Origin: Rhodanobacter thiooxydans LCS2
GTDB lineage: Bacteria; Pseudomonadota; Gammaproteobacteria; Xanthomonadales; Rhodanobacteraceae
DNA: 64,000 nucleotides
Assembly: GCF_000264375.1 (NCBI RefSeq)
Contig: NZ_AJXW01000002.1
Coordinates: 1 to 64,000 of the forward strand
Reading direction: 5' to 3'
The position numbers were made by a program, and so were the translations under genes. Position 1 is the first letter of the stretch, and the number at the start of each line of letters is the position of its first letter. This document shows positions 44,845 to 53,543 of the stretch, piece by piece. The notes below the pieces were generated by a model. It did not search any database and had not been told where the DNA came from. It saw only the letters and a program-made list of their open reading frames with translations.

Positions 44845-45882
44845 CTAGCCGTTGGCTTTACGGCGAACGATATTTCTGGTAGCCGGCTTCTTCTCGATCT
44901 GCTGGGCCAAGTTCTTGAACTGGAGTGCAAGGTGCGGATAGAGCGGCTTCTTGCCAGTAACCCACGTTTTCAATCTGCTCGGGAACCGAGTGCTGATCGG
45001 ATCATTCGTGACCTTGCCATTGCTTACCAGGGCGTCATAGGAGTGCAACACCTCTGCGTAGGCAGGGTCAGCTTCCATGGCATGGGTGATGCCTTCGAGC
45101 AGGAGGTTTTCGTTATAGATCGACTTGGTGACGGTGAAGTTCTGCATGACATTCAGGACGGCCCCGGCCAACGCGTCCCTTTCTCTCTGACCGGACTGCC
45201 GCCCATCATCCTCCTTGGTGTCATGCGTCATCCTGAGAGCGTGAGCAATCCCTAGGTTGAAGTGACATCGAATGAGTGCATGCATGGCACGCAGTTCATC
45301 GCCATCCCTGTAGGCGTTCATCGCTTCGATCCAGTACGCAACCGCCACTTCTAGAACATGATCGATCGAGATCTCGATTTCCAGTTTTAGCGCGGAGCGT
45401 TCTTCCCGCAATCGCTGGAACTGCCTGCCGTCAAAAACGACGTCTTTAGAGCTGATTGGCGTCACACTTGCAGCCCAAGCTTCTGCCACCGCAGCATCCA
45501 GCTTCTGGAACTGGTCGAGGTTCCGGAGGGTGTCATCCCGTCTCCAGCGCGCGTAGGCGGAAGCATTTCCAAGCTCGGCCAACTTTCCGCACACCCGTTC
45601 CCACAGTCTGTCGAACGTCTTCTTACTGCGCTTTCGGACGAGATGAATGTGCTGGATCTCTTGGACAGTGCGATCGAGGAGCATCTCGATGTCGGGAAGA
45701 CGATCGCTGCTGTCGTACTCGCTGCGCTTAGGACCCCGGCCGGGTGCGTGTCGGGTGGCCACGAGCTTCCGTGATGCTGAGTGTATTGGCTGATCGGTTG
45801 TCAGCTGACCGGTGCGGTACTTCAAATCAAGGCTCCAAGGGCATGCAAAGTCCATTTTTACACTTGGCTTTGAAAACCGCAC
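44845..45882 (-). CDS. Unrecognised island protein
   Basis: 345 aa from a GTG at 45882, or 336 from ATG 45855. Predominantly helical and charged. Visible features: a basic stretch (RHAPGRGPKRSEYD), EIQHIHLVRKRSKKTFDRLWERVCGKL, and a long central helical part with HALIRCHFNLGIAHALRM. No membrane segment, P-loop or nuclease motif. It lies between the alpA-like operon and the right arm sites. It could be an accessory or cargo protein; I cannot assign a function. Confidence 0.7.
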   Translation of the reverse strand: MRFSKPSVKMDFACPWSLDLKYRTGQLTTDQPIHSASRKLVATRHAPGRGPKRSEYDSSDRLPDIEMLLDRTVQEIQHIHLVRKRSKKTFDRLWERVCGKLAELGNASAYARWRRDDTLRNLDQFQKLDAAVAEAWAASVTPISSKDVVFDGRQFQRLREERSALKLEIEISIDHVLEVAVAYWIEAMNAYRDGDELRAMHALIRCHFNLGIAHALRMTHDTKEDDGRQSGQRERDALAGAVLNVMQNFTVTKSIYNENLLLEGITHAMEADPAYAEVLHSYDALVSNGKVTNDPISTRFPSRLKTWVTGKKPLYPHLALQFKNLAQQIEKKPATRNIVRRKANG

Positions 45883-45947
45883 CAGACCTAATCACTAGCC
45901 CACGTCCGAGGTAGTCCCCATGCGTCCAGTGTGCACTGATCGGAAAG

Positions 45948-45966
45948 TGAGTCACAAAGTGAGTCC
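45948..45966. repeat. Right arm-type integrase sites
   Basis: TGAGTCA at 45948-45954 and TGAGTCC at 45960-45966, again 12 bp apart and in the same orientation as the left pair. Lies about 54 bp inside the right attachment core. Confidence 0.72.
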
Positions 45967-46019
45967 TATTTGCACGGCCTACTATAGTATTCTCTATACA
46001 ACAATAGCTTGGATGCGAT

Positions 46020-46036
46020 GTTCGAGTCCTGGTGGG
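46020..46036 (+). repeat. Right attachment core (attR)
   Basis: Second copy of GTTCGAGTCCTGGTGGG. Outside the core it continues GCACCAG rather than CCCACCA, so it cannot encode a proper acceptor end; the 5' T-stem half is also missing. It is therefore only an attachment relic. Confidence 0.85.
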
Positions 46037-46176
46037 GCACCAGCATTTTGCAAAGCGTGACGAATATCACGATCTGCCAGATCGTGAAATGAAAAAATGT
46101 GAACGGCTTCACCCTGTGTAGCTAATCTGCCGCCGTGAGGCGATCATCCCGGCCATCCCCCGGCATAGATGGATCC

Positions 46177-46198
46177 AAGCCCGCTTTGGCGGGCTTTT
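46177..46198 (+). terminator. Intrinsic terminator, probably once that of the tRNA
   Basis: AAGCCCGC-TTTG-GCGGGCTT plus TT. It lies 140 bp outside the island. Before insertion it would have been just downstream of tRNA-Ile(CAT), so it is likely the displaced tRNA terminator. Confidence 0.75.
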
Positions 46199-46264
46199 CC
46201 ATACTTGAACCCCAGGTCTGCCGACCTCACCCAGGCTTCCATGACGCCCACCGAGGACGCCAGC

Positions 46265-46459
46265 ATGGTCAAGGAGCGCGGAATGCAGTATCCGCTGCAA
46301 GCGTGGATCGAAGGCTATTACGCACGCGACTGCGGCGAACCGCGGGAAAAGTGCCATTACGCGCATGGCTCCGCGATGGCGCTTGCCTGGCACAAGGGAT
46401 GGTGCAATCGCGAGCAGTTGGACGCCGCAAAAAGGCCGGAGACGGAAGCCGGCGACTAA
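46265..46459 (+). CDS. Ribosome modulation factor-like small protein
   Basis: 64-aa protein whose central part follows the RMF pattern: EGYYARDCGEPREKCHY matches the GYxAGxxGxxxExCPY of RMF, and AWHKGW corresponds to its WLGGW. RMF dimerises 70S ribosomes into inactive 100S particles in stationary phase. The Pro of CPY is His here. ATG 46265 follows GAGGACGCCAGC; ATG 46241 is an alternative. The frame upstream runs into the terminator, so a longer product is unlikely. Confidence 0.55.
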   Translation: MVKERGMQYPLQAWIEGYYARDCGEPREKCHYAHGSAMALAWHKGWCNREQLDAAKRPETEAGD

Positions 46460-46562
46460 CCTCCGCCGCATGCCGGTCGTGCCGGCAAGGCGCCGCTTGC
46501 ACTTCACGGCACAGGCGACCGGCGACGCCGGCGAATCCGCAGCCAGCTGGCAGCCTCGATAG

Positions 46563-46582
46563 AAAAACTATCTTTTGAACAT
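46563..46582 (+). promoter_or_regulatory. Shared promoter motif upstream of the CitE-like gene
   Basis: AAAAACTATCTTTTGAACAT is 79 bp upstream of the CitE-like start. 17 of 20 bases are identical to 51006-51025 upstream of the TonB receptor. The conserved halves (AAAAACTA and TGAACAT) suggest a common operator or promoter. Confidence 0.5.
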
Positions 46583-46660
46583 GCCGTGCCGGCTCGATTC
46601 AGGAGGTGGCTTGCCGCACACTCGCCGGCATGACGAGGATGGCAACCGGTAGGCGACCCG

Positions 46661-47518
46661 ATGCGTAGCAAGCTGTTCGTGCCCGGCTCACGGCCGGAGC
46701 TGTTCGCCAAGGCGCTGACCGGCGATGCCGATGCGCTGTCGTTCGACCTGGAGGATGCGGTCGCCGAAGCGCGCAAGGCCGAAGCGCGCGCGATGGTGGC
46801 GGATTTCGTCGCCGGCACGGCGGTGGCGCAGGCGGCCAAGCTGATCATCGTGCGCACCAACGCGCCGGATTCGCCGCACTTCGCGGCGGACCTTGCCGCG
46901 GTCGCCCGCCCCGGCGTCACCCTGCTCAACCTGCCCAAGATCGAGTCGCCGCAGGCCGTGCTCGACGCAGTGGCCGCGCTCGAGGCGGCGGAGCGCGCGA
47001 ACGCCGTGGCGCACCCGATCGGCCTGCTGCTGAACATCGAGACGCCGCGCGCACTGGCCGACGCCGCGCGCATCGCCGCGGCGCACCCGCGCGTGGCGGG
47101 ACTGCAGCTGGGCCTGGGCGACCTGTTCGAGCCACACGGCATCGACCGCGCCGACCCGCGCAACGTGCACGCGGCGATGTTCGCCCTGCGCATGGCCGCG
47201 GCTCAGGCCGGCGTGTTCGCGGTGGACGGCGCCTATGCCGCGCTGGATGACGACGCAGGCTACCGCGAGGAGGCACGCATGGCGCGGCGGCTCGGCTTCA
47301 TCGGCAAGAGCTGCGTGCATCCGCGCCAAGTGGCGCTGGCGAATGCAGCGTTCGCGCCGTCGGAGGCGGAGCTGGAGACGGCGCGCCGGATCGTCGAGGC
47401 CGCGCAGGCGGCCGGCGCGCAATCGCGCGGCGCCTTCGTGGTCGACGGCCGGATGATCGACCCGCCCTTCCTGAAGCGCGCGCAGGCCCTGCTTGCCGCC
47501 GCACGGCGACCGGGCTGA
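46661..47518 (+). CDS. CitE-like CoA-ester lyase (HpcH/HpaI family)
   Basis: 285-aa TIM-barrel lyase. RSKLFVPGSRPELFAKAL is the CitE-type N-terminus; DALSFDLEDAV carries a metal ligand, LLNLPKIESP and GLLLNIETPRAL the conserved Glu, and GLQLGLGDL the Asp. FIGKSCVHPRQV is the usual end of the barrel. Relatives split malyl-, citramalyl- or similar 3-hydroxyacyl-CoAs. It overlaps the symporter start by one base (TGATG), so they form an operon. A family III CoA-transferase at the far end of the cluster could supply its CoA substrate. Confidence 0.88.
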   Translation: MRSKLFVPGSRPELFAKALTGDADALSFDLEDAVAEARKAEARAMVADFVAGTAVAQAAKLIIVRTNAPDSPHFAADLAAVARPGVTLLNLPKIESPQAVLDAVAALEAAERANAVAHPIGLLLNIETPRALADAARIAAAHPRVAGLQLGLGDLFEPHGIDRADPRNVHAAMFALRMAAAQAGVFAVDGAYAALDDDAGYREEARMARRLGFIGKSCVHPRQVALANAAFAPSEAELETARRIVEAAQAAGAQSRGAFVVDGRMIDPPFLKRAQALLAAARRPG

Positions 47519-49959
47519 TGCGCAGGCGCGAGGGGGTTGCGCTTTCTTCTCGCCGAGGGCCGCGCGCACTGCGAGTCTGGCTGGGCCTGCTGCTGCTCGC
47601 CGTGCTTGCGCCTGCGCACGCGCAAAGCCTGGCGCCGCTGCGCGCGGGGCAACTGCCGGCGCTGGAGACGAGCGTGCCGCTGCGCGACATCGCCGTGGTT
47701 GACGGCCGGCCGCTGGCGATTTCCGACGCCGAAGTGTGGCGTCTCGACCACGCCGGCAAGACCTGGGCCCGGCTGCCCTGGCCGACCGGCGTTTCATCGG
47801 CCGCGGGCATCATCGACGACGGCACGCGGGCGTGGCTGCTGACCACCGCGGCGGATTCCGGCGCCGTGACCGGCGTGGCCCGCCTGCACGCCAGCGAGGA
47901 TCAACTCCAGCTGCAACCGCTGCCGCCCTTGCCCGCTCCGCTCCACGCGGTGCGCGGCGCATGGGCCAACGACATCTTGTGGATCGCCGGCATCGGCGCG
48001 GATGGCAGGGCGCAGTTGCTGCAGCTGCAGACGAACGCGGAACAGCCGCGCTGGAACGTGCTGGCCGGGTGGCCCGGCGGCGGCGCGCCCAGTTCGGCGG
48101 TCGCCCGCGCCGCAGCGGTGCTGGTCAGCGTGCCCGACCCTTCCGGCGCCACCGAGAAGCTGTGGCGCTGGAGCGCCGCCGACGGCTGGAGCGAACGCGG
48201 CCAGGTGCCGGGCCGGCTGCTGCCCGGTTCCGGCCATGCGCTGGGCCAGGCGAACGCGCTCTATATGGTGCGCGACGGCGCACACGCGGATGCACCAGCC
48301 CGGCTGATGACCTTCCAGACCATCACCGGCGCCTGGGCCACCCTGCCCGGTGCCGCGCCTTCCGGCGTGATCGCCGCCGGCGCCTGGACCGACGGCATGT
48401 TCTGGGCGCAACGCAGCGCCGACGGCACGCGCGTCGACTTCGGCTACGCCAGCGTGCAGTCCAACAAGCTGCTGCTGCGCTGGCTGGACTGGATCGTGAT
48501 CGTGGTCTATCTCGCGAGCATGATCGGCATCGGCCTGTATTTCTACCTGCGCGAGAAACGCAACTCCACCTCCAACTTCTTCGTCGGCGGGCGCAGCATC
48601 CCGTTCTGGGCCGCAGGCGTGAGCCTGTACGCCGCCAATACCAGCTCGATCAGTTTCATCGCGATCCCGGCCAAGGCGTTCGAAACCAACTGGCAGTACC
48701 TGACCAACAACCTGATCGCGGTGTTCGGCCTGATGTTCGTGGCGGTGTGGATCGTGCCGCTGCTGCGCCGGCTCGACCTGATGAGTGTGTTCTCCTACCT
48801 GGAGACGCGCTTCCACCCCAGCATCCGCATGCTGGCCAGTGCGCTGTGCATCCTCACCCAGATCGGCAGCCGGATGAGCGTGATCCTGTTCCTGCCGGCG
48901 CTGGCGATCGCCACCATCACCGGCATCAGCGTCACCCTGAGCGTGGTGCTGATGGGCGGCTTCACCATCATCTACACCGCAATGGGCGGCATGAAGGCGG
49001 TGATCTGGACCGACTTCGTGCAGGTGATCGTGAAGATGGGCGGCGCGATCTTCGCGATCGGCTTCATCATCTGGAGTCTGCACGGCGGCATCGGCGAGTT
49101 TGTCTCGACGGCCATGGCCGAGAACAAGATGCACCTGTTCGACTTCAGCTTCGACCTCACCAAGGCCACCGTGTGGGGCTTCATTTTCCTGGTGCTGTTC
49201 GACGTGGTGCTGACCTTCCCCAAGGACCAGGTGCTGATGCAGCGCACGCTGTCGACCAAGTCCGACAAGGAGGCGGGCCGCTCGATCTGGGCCTTCGCCG
49301 CGATCATGGTCCCCGGCGGCTTCGTGTTCTACCTCATCGGCACCGCACTGTTCGTGTACTACAAGGCGAACCCGGAGCGGATGAATCCGCTGCTGCCGAT
49401 CGACGCCACCTTCCCGCTGTTCATCGCCGCCGAACTGCCGATGGGCGTGACCGGGCTGATCGTCGCCGGCATCTTCGCCGCGGCGATGGCCACCCTGTCC
49501 GGCATCATGAACAGCGTCGCCACGCTGGTCTCGGTGGATTTCTACGACAAGCTGGCGAAGAACACCACGCAGAAGAAGAGTGTGTTCTTCGCCGAACTGA
49601 TGACCATCGCGGTGGGCCTGATCGGCATCGGCGCAGCGCTGCTGCTGTCGCGCTTCGACGTGCATTCGCTGTTCGACGTCTCGATCGAGCTGGCCGGCCT
49701 GCTCGGCGGCGGCTTCGCCGGTGCCTACACGCTGGGCATGTTCACCCGCCGCGCCAACTCGCCGGGCGTGGCCATCGGCATTGCCGCGAGCATCGGCCTC
49801 ACCCTGGTGGCCTGGCTGTTCCGCCTGGTGCATCCGTACTTCTACCTGGCGATCTCGATCCTGCTGTGCATCGTGATCGGCTACCTCGCCAGCCTGTGCT
49901 TCCCGGCGCCCACGCGTTCGTTGAAGGGACTGACCATCTACGCCGACCGCAACGACTGA
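47518..49959 (+). CDS. Beta-propeller-like domain fused to SSS-family sodium symporter
   Basis: 813-aa protein. A signal-like hydrophobic N-terminus (ending PAHAQ) leads to about 280 periplasmic residues with repeated short beta motifs (VWRLDHAGKTWARLPWP, KLWRWSAADGWSERGQVPG), suggesting a Kelch-type propeller. From about residue 320 there are some 13 membrane helices of the sodium:solute symporter type: NFFVGGRSIPFWAAGVSLYAANTSSISF (starts about 357), GRSIPFW, TAMGGMKAVIWTDF. It imports a small organic solute with Na+. Propeller-SSS fusions occur in sialic-acid-type uptake, but the substrate here is unknown. Confidence 0.87.
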   Translation: MRRREGVALSSRRGPRALRVWLGLLLLAVLAPAHAQSLAPLRAGQLPALETSVPLRDIAVVDGRPLAISDAEVWRLDHAGKTWARLPWPTGVSSAAGIIDDGTRAWLLTTAADSGAVTGVARLHASEDQLQLQPLPPLPAPLHAVRGAWANDILWIAGIGADGRAQLLQLQTNAEQPRWNVLAGWPGGGAPSSAVARAAAVLVSVPDPSGATEKLWRWSAADGWSERGQVPGRLLPGSGHALGQANALYMVRDGAHADAPARLMTFQTITGAWATLPGAAPSGVIAAGAWTDGMFWAQRSADGTRVDFGYASVQSNKLLLRWLDWIVIVVYLASMIGIGLYFYLREKRNSTSNFFVGGRSIPFWAAGVSLYAANTSSISFIAIPAKAFETNWQYLTNNLIAVFGLMFVAVWIVPLLRRLDLMSVFSYLETRFHPSIRMLASALCILTQIGSRMSVILFLPALAIATITGISVTLSVVLMGGFTIIYTAMGGMKAVIWTDFVQVIVKMGGAIFAIGFIIWSLHGGIGEFVSTAMAENKMHLFDFSFDLTKATVWGFIFLVLFDVVLTFPKDQVLMQRTLSTKSDKEAGRSIWAFAAIMVPGGFVFYLIGTALFVYYKANPERMNPLLPIDATFPLFIAAELPMGVTGLIVAGIFAAAMATLSGIMNSVATLVSVDFYDKLAKNTTQKKSVFFAELMTIAVGLIGIGAALLLSRFDVHSLFDVSIELAGLLGGGFAGAYTLGMFTRRANSPGVAIGIAASIGLTLVAWLFRLVHPYFYLAISILLCIVIGYLASLCFPAPTRSLKGLTIYADRND

Positions 49960-50053
49960 ACTCGCGCCGGCACTCGCCGGGCACCGCCCGAGGCGGCATG
50001 ATGGAAGGGATCGGCAGGCCGCACAGCCTGTCGCAAGCATCCAGCGAGGCGCC

Positions 50054-50935
50054 GTGGAAACCCAGTTCCTGCATACCTTCATCACCATCGTCGACCAGGG
50101 CTCGATGGCGGCCGCGGCGCGCGTGCTGAACATCACGCCAGCGGCGGTGGCGCAGCAGATCCGCACGCTGGAGCGCGAGATCGGCGCCACCCTGATCGCC
50201 CGCGTCGGCCGCACGGTGAGCGTCACCGAGGAGGGCTCGCGCATCCTGCAGCGCTCGCGCGACCTGTTGCGCAACGTGGCCGACCTGCGCAGCGTGGCGA
50301 ACGAGAACGCGGTCTCCGGCGAGCTGCGCCTGGGCGCCTGCCCCACCGCGCTGGCCGGCATCCTGCCCGACGTGCTGGCGCGCATGGTCGATGCGTTCCC
50401 GCAGATCAACGTGTTCATCAAGCCGGGCTATTCGGCCGAGCTCTACCGCGCGGTGGAAGCTGGCGACCTCGACGCGGCGGTGGTGCTGCAGGCGCCGTTC
50501 GCGCTGCCCAAGACCTGCGAATGGCTGCTGCTGCGCGAGGAGCCGCTGATCGTGCTGGCGCCGAAGAGCATGGCCGGGTGCGACCCGCACGAGCTGCTGG
50601 CGACCCAGCCGCTGATCCGCTACGACCGCAACCAGTGGGGCGGCCGCCAAGCCGACGAGTACCTGCGCGCCCACGGCATCGTGCCGCGCGAGCGCTTCGA
50701 ACTGAACGCGCTCAACGCGATCGCCGTGATGGTCGACCGCGGCCTCGGCGTGTCGCTGGTGCCGGACTGGGCGCATCCGTGGCCCGAAGGCGTGCAACTG
50801 GCGCGCATCCCGCTGCCCGCGCCGACGGTGCCGCGGCGCATCGGCATCGTGTGGTCGCGTTCCAGCGTGCGCGTGCGGCTGGTCACCGTGTTCCTGCAGG
50901 AAAGCCGCAAGGCGGTGCAGGCGCGCTCGCCCTGA
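50054..50935 (+). CDS. LysR-family transcriptional regulator
   Basis: 293-aa regulator from a GTG start. The N-terminal winged helix-turn-helix is standard (FITIVDQGSMAAAARVLNITPAAVAQQIRTLE), followed by the linker and a periplasmic-binding-type effector domain (SGELRLGACPTALAGILPDVL). It lies in the middle of the catabolic cluster, and a 19-bp inverted repeat of LysR-box form lies between it and the TonB receptor. It probably controls the cluster in response to a pathway intermediate. Confidence 0.93.
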   Translation: METQFLHTFITIVDQGSMAAAARVLNITPAAVAQQIRTLEREIGATLIARVGRTVSVTEEGSRILQRSRDLLRNVADLRSVANENAVSGELRLGACPTALAGILPDVLARMVDAFPQINVFIKPGYSAELYRAVEAGDLDAAVVLQAPFALPKTCEWLLLREEPLIVLAPKSMAGCDPHELLATQPLIRYDRNQWGGRQADEYLRAHGIVPRERFELNALNAIAVMVDRGLGVSLVPDWAHPWPEGVQLARIPLPAPTVPRRIGIVWSRSSVRVRLVTVFLQESRKAVQARSP

Positions 50936-50985
50936 GCCATGCCTGCACGAGGCCAATGACGCTGATGTTGCATCGCGGCAAACAT

Positions 50986-51025
50986 TTGCTTCGTTCGTAA
51001 GCAACAAAAACTAGCCTCTGAACAT
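50986..51025 (+). promoter_or_regulatory. LysR-type box and shared motif upstream of the TonB receptor
   Basis: TTGCTT-cgttcgt-AAGCAA (50986-51004) is a perfect 6-bp inverted repeat of T-N11-A form. Immediately downstream AAAAACTAGCCTCTGAACAT (51006-51025) repeats the motif seen before the CitE-like gene. A related but weaker GAACATAGCC lies before the CoA-transferase gene (58959-58967). Confidence 0.5.
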
Positions 51026-51197
51026 AGTCCGCGCTGGTTCATTGCGAACGGCGAAGCGCATAGGCTCGCCCAGAATCACGCACAGGGCTGCCGGACGCCG
51101 GGGAGGGCGCCGCGAATGAAACACACCCCAGATCGTTCCTGACGCATTGCGCTGCATCGCGGCCACCGTTCCGCTCGGGCCGCGGCCACCCAACACC

Positions 51198-53471
51198 ATG
51201 ATGAGACACACCATGATCAAGCCACTCTCCGCCGCGATCAGCAGCATCCTGTTGTTCTCCGCGATCCCGGCCGGCGCGCACGCGCAGGACGCCACACCTG
51301 CCGGCAGCACCGCCACGCAGACTGCCGGCACACCGGACGCGAAGAAGAAGGACGACAAGGTCGTCGACCTGAACCGCATCATCGTCACCGGCACGCGCAC
51401 GCCGAAGGCGGTCGACGAGATCCCCGGCGCGATCACCGTGATCTCGAAGGAAGAGATCCAGCACACCCTGCTGGTGACCGAGGACGCCACCGCGGTGCTG
51501 GCGCGCTCGGTACCGGGCTACGCCGAATCCTCGCAGGCGATGAGCAACACCGGCGAGACCCTGCGCGGGCGCATCCCGCTACGCCTGTTCGACGGCATCC
51601 CGCAGGGCTCCCCGCTGCGCGAGGGCACCCGCAACGGCACCTTCACCGACATGGGCATCATCGGCCGCGTCGAAGTGATCAACGGCCCGTCCGCTTCCGA
51701 GGGCATCGGCGCCGCCGGCGGCATCATCAACTACATCTCCAAGGTGCCGACCAAGCAGGGCACCGAGACCACCTTTACCACGCGCTATCAGACCCAGGGC
51801 CACGGCGGCAGCGAAGGCTGGAAGACCGGCCTCACCTTCGCCGCCAAACAGGACGCCTACGACGTGCTGCTCTCGGCGTCGTACATCGACCGCGGCATCT
51901 CCTACGACGGCGACGGCCGCCGCATCGGCATGAACACCAGCGGCTCGCTGGCCGACTCCACCTCGAAGAACCTGTTCCTCAAGGGCGGCTTCAACTTCGG
52001 CGCGTCCAACGAGCAGCGCCTGCAGGCGACCTACAGCCACTTCAAGATCGAGGGCAAGGGCAACTACGTCCAGGTGCTGGGCTGCCGCGGCCCGACCGAC
52101 GATCCGCCGTGCGCCGTGCCGCGCACCAACACCTCGGAGAAGGGCCACATCTTCGGCTCGAGGGGCGCGTTCAACGACTTCAAGCAGTACAGCCTGGCCT
52201 ACAGCAACGCCGATTTCTTCGGCGGCGCGCTGGAGATCAACGTCTACAAGGCCGACCAGGCGATGCGCTACCTACCCGAGAACAGCTCGGACAAGCAGGA
52301 CCCGCTGATCGCGCCGATGGGCACGCTGTTCGACCAGTCGGAGATCGACTCGCACAAGAAAGGCATCCGCACTTCCTGGACCCGCTCCGAGCTGTTCAAC
52401 GTGAGCGGGCTGGAGCTGCACACCGGCATCGACTTCGGCCGCGACAAGGCGCAGCAGCAGCTGGCGCTGACCAAGCGCTTGTGGGTGCCGCCGATGAACT
52501 ACAAGAGCACGGCGCCGTATGCCCAGCTGTCGTGGGATGTCGGCCCGCTGACCCTGAGCGGCGGCATCCGCCGCGAGGACGACAAGCTCACCGTCAACAG
52601 CTACACCACCACCTGGTACCGCAACCGCGTGTTCGTCGAAGGTGGCGGCGTGAAGTACACCAAGAACCTGAAAAACTTCGGCGCAATCTGGCGCATCGAC
52701 AGCGAGTGGTCGCTGTTCGGTTCGTACAGCGAAGGCTTCACCCTGCCCAACATCGGCATCCCGCTGCGCAACATCAACGTGCCCGGACAGTCCGTCAGCC
52801 GCATCCGCGACCTCGACGCGATCGTCTTCAAGAACACCGAGGCCGGTTTCAACTGGCGCGGCGACCACGGCGCGTTCGGCGCCACCCACTACATTTCCAA
52901 GTCGCCGTTCGGCGCCTCGCTGACGATCGACCCGAACACCAGCGACTTCATCCTGACCCGCGCCCCGGTGCGCATCGAGGGCACCGAGGTCACCGGCGAA
53001 TGGCGCTTCGACGAGCAGTGGAAGGTGACCGGCCTGTACTCGCACATCCGCGGCAAGACGGCGTTCTGGTCGGCCGACCCGGCTGGCCGCTACGGCGCGG
53101 GCGGGCTCAACAAGCCGATGGGCGTGCTCGACATCAACCCGGACAAGTTCGCCGCCGCAGTGACCTGGAAGTTCCTGCCCAACGCGGACGCCACGCTCGG
53201 CTTCACCTCGCTGTTCGGCCGTCACCTCCGCGGCAGCGACACGCGTGCCTACGACGGCAGGACGTACAGCTACGACGAACAGACCCACGGCTACACCCTG
53301 TTCGACCTCGGCGTGAACTACGACATGGCGCGCTACGGCAAGCTGTCGCTCGGCGTCGAGAACCTGTTCGACAAGCAATACATCCTCAGCTGGTCGCAGC
53401 TCGCCGGCTACCAGAACTACTGGGCCGGCCGTGGCCGCATGACCTCGCTGACGTATACGATCACGTTCTGA
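51198..53471 (+). CDS. TonB-dependent outer-membrane receptor
   Basis: 757-aa receptor: signal peptide (LLFSAIPAGAHAQ), a short extension rich in Thr/Gly, then the TonB box region and plug (LNRIIVTGTRTPKAVDEIPGAITVISKEE), GRVEVINGPSASEGIGAAGGIINYISK, and a barrel ending LTYTITF with the terminal Phe. In-frame starts at 51198, 51201 and 51213 are all possible. Its place in the cluster suggests it imports the oligosaccharide or glycoside degraded by the downstream enzymes. It is not obviously of the SusC type, and no SusD gene accompanies it. Confidence 0.92.
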   Translation: MMRHTMIKPLSAAISSILLFSAIPAGAHAQDATPAGSTATQTAGTPDAKKKDDKVVDLNRIIVTGTRTPKAVDEIPGAITVISKEEIQHTLLVTEDATAVLARSVPGYAESSQAMSNTGETLRGRIPLRLFDGIPQGSPLREGTRNGTFTDMGIIGRVEVINGPSASEGIGAAGGIINYISKVPTKQGTETTFTTRYQTQGHGGSEGWKTGLTFAAKQDAYDVLLSASYIDRGISYDGDGRRIGMNTSGSLADSTSKNLFLKGGFNFGASNEQRLQATYSHFKIEGKGNYVQVLGCRGPTDDPPCAVPRTNTSEKGHIFGSRGAFNDFKQYSLAYSNADFFGGALEINVYKADQAMRYLPENSSDKQDPLIAPMGTLFDQSEIDSHKKGIRTSWTRSELFNVSGLELHTGIDFGRDKAQQQLALTKRLWVPPMNYKSTAPYAQLSWDVGPLTLSGGIRREDDKLTVNSYTTTWYRNRVFVEGGGVKYTKNLKNFGAIWRIDSEWSLFGSYSEGFTLPNIGIPLRNINVPGQSVSRIRDLDAIVFKNTEAGFNWRGDHGAFGATHYISKSPFGASLTIDPNTSDFILTRAPVRIEGTEVTGEWRFDEQWKVTGLYSHIRGKTAFWSADPAGRYGAGGLNKPMGVLDINPDKFAAAVTWKFLPNADATLGFTSLFGRHLRGSDTRAYDGRTYSYDEQTHGYTLFDLGVNYDMARYGKLSLGVENLFDKQYILSWSQLAGYQNYWAGRGRMTSLTYTITF

Positions 53472-53543
53472 CCCCGGCGTGACGCTATGCGGGTCGCGAC
53501 GCTTCGCCTCCCCGTGGCGTCGCGACCGCGGCGAGGGCTTCCG

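Larger units (their letters stand above)
19612..46036. mobile_element. 26.4-kb integrative (probably mobilizable) island at tRNA-Ile(CAT)
   Basis: The element is bounded by direct copies of GTTCGAGTCCTGGTGGG at 19612-19628 (inside the tRNA T-loop/acceptor region) and 46020-46036. The integrase gene lies next to the tRNA, transcribed away from it, as in P4-type elements. Paired TGAGTCA arm repeats occur at both ends. GC content and codon use are visibly lower than in the flanks. It contains relaxase, AlpA-like, YfjI-like, RadC-like, DUF932 and YqaJ-like backbone genes but no type IV secretion genes, which points to an element mobilised in trans rather than a self-transmissible ICE. It carries at least one defence operon. 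Confidence 0.9.

Noticed and set aside
47794-50421. 875-aa minus-strand ORF
   Set aside because: Antisense to the symporter and LysR genes; His/Gln/Asp-rich shadow without family features.
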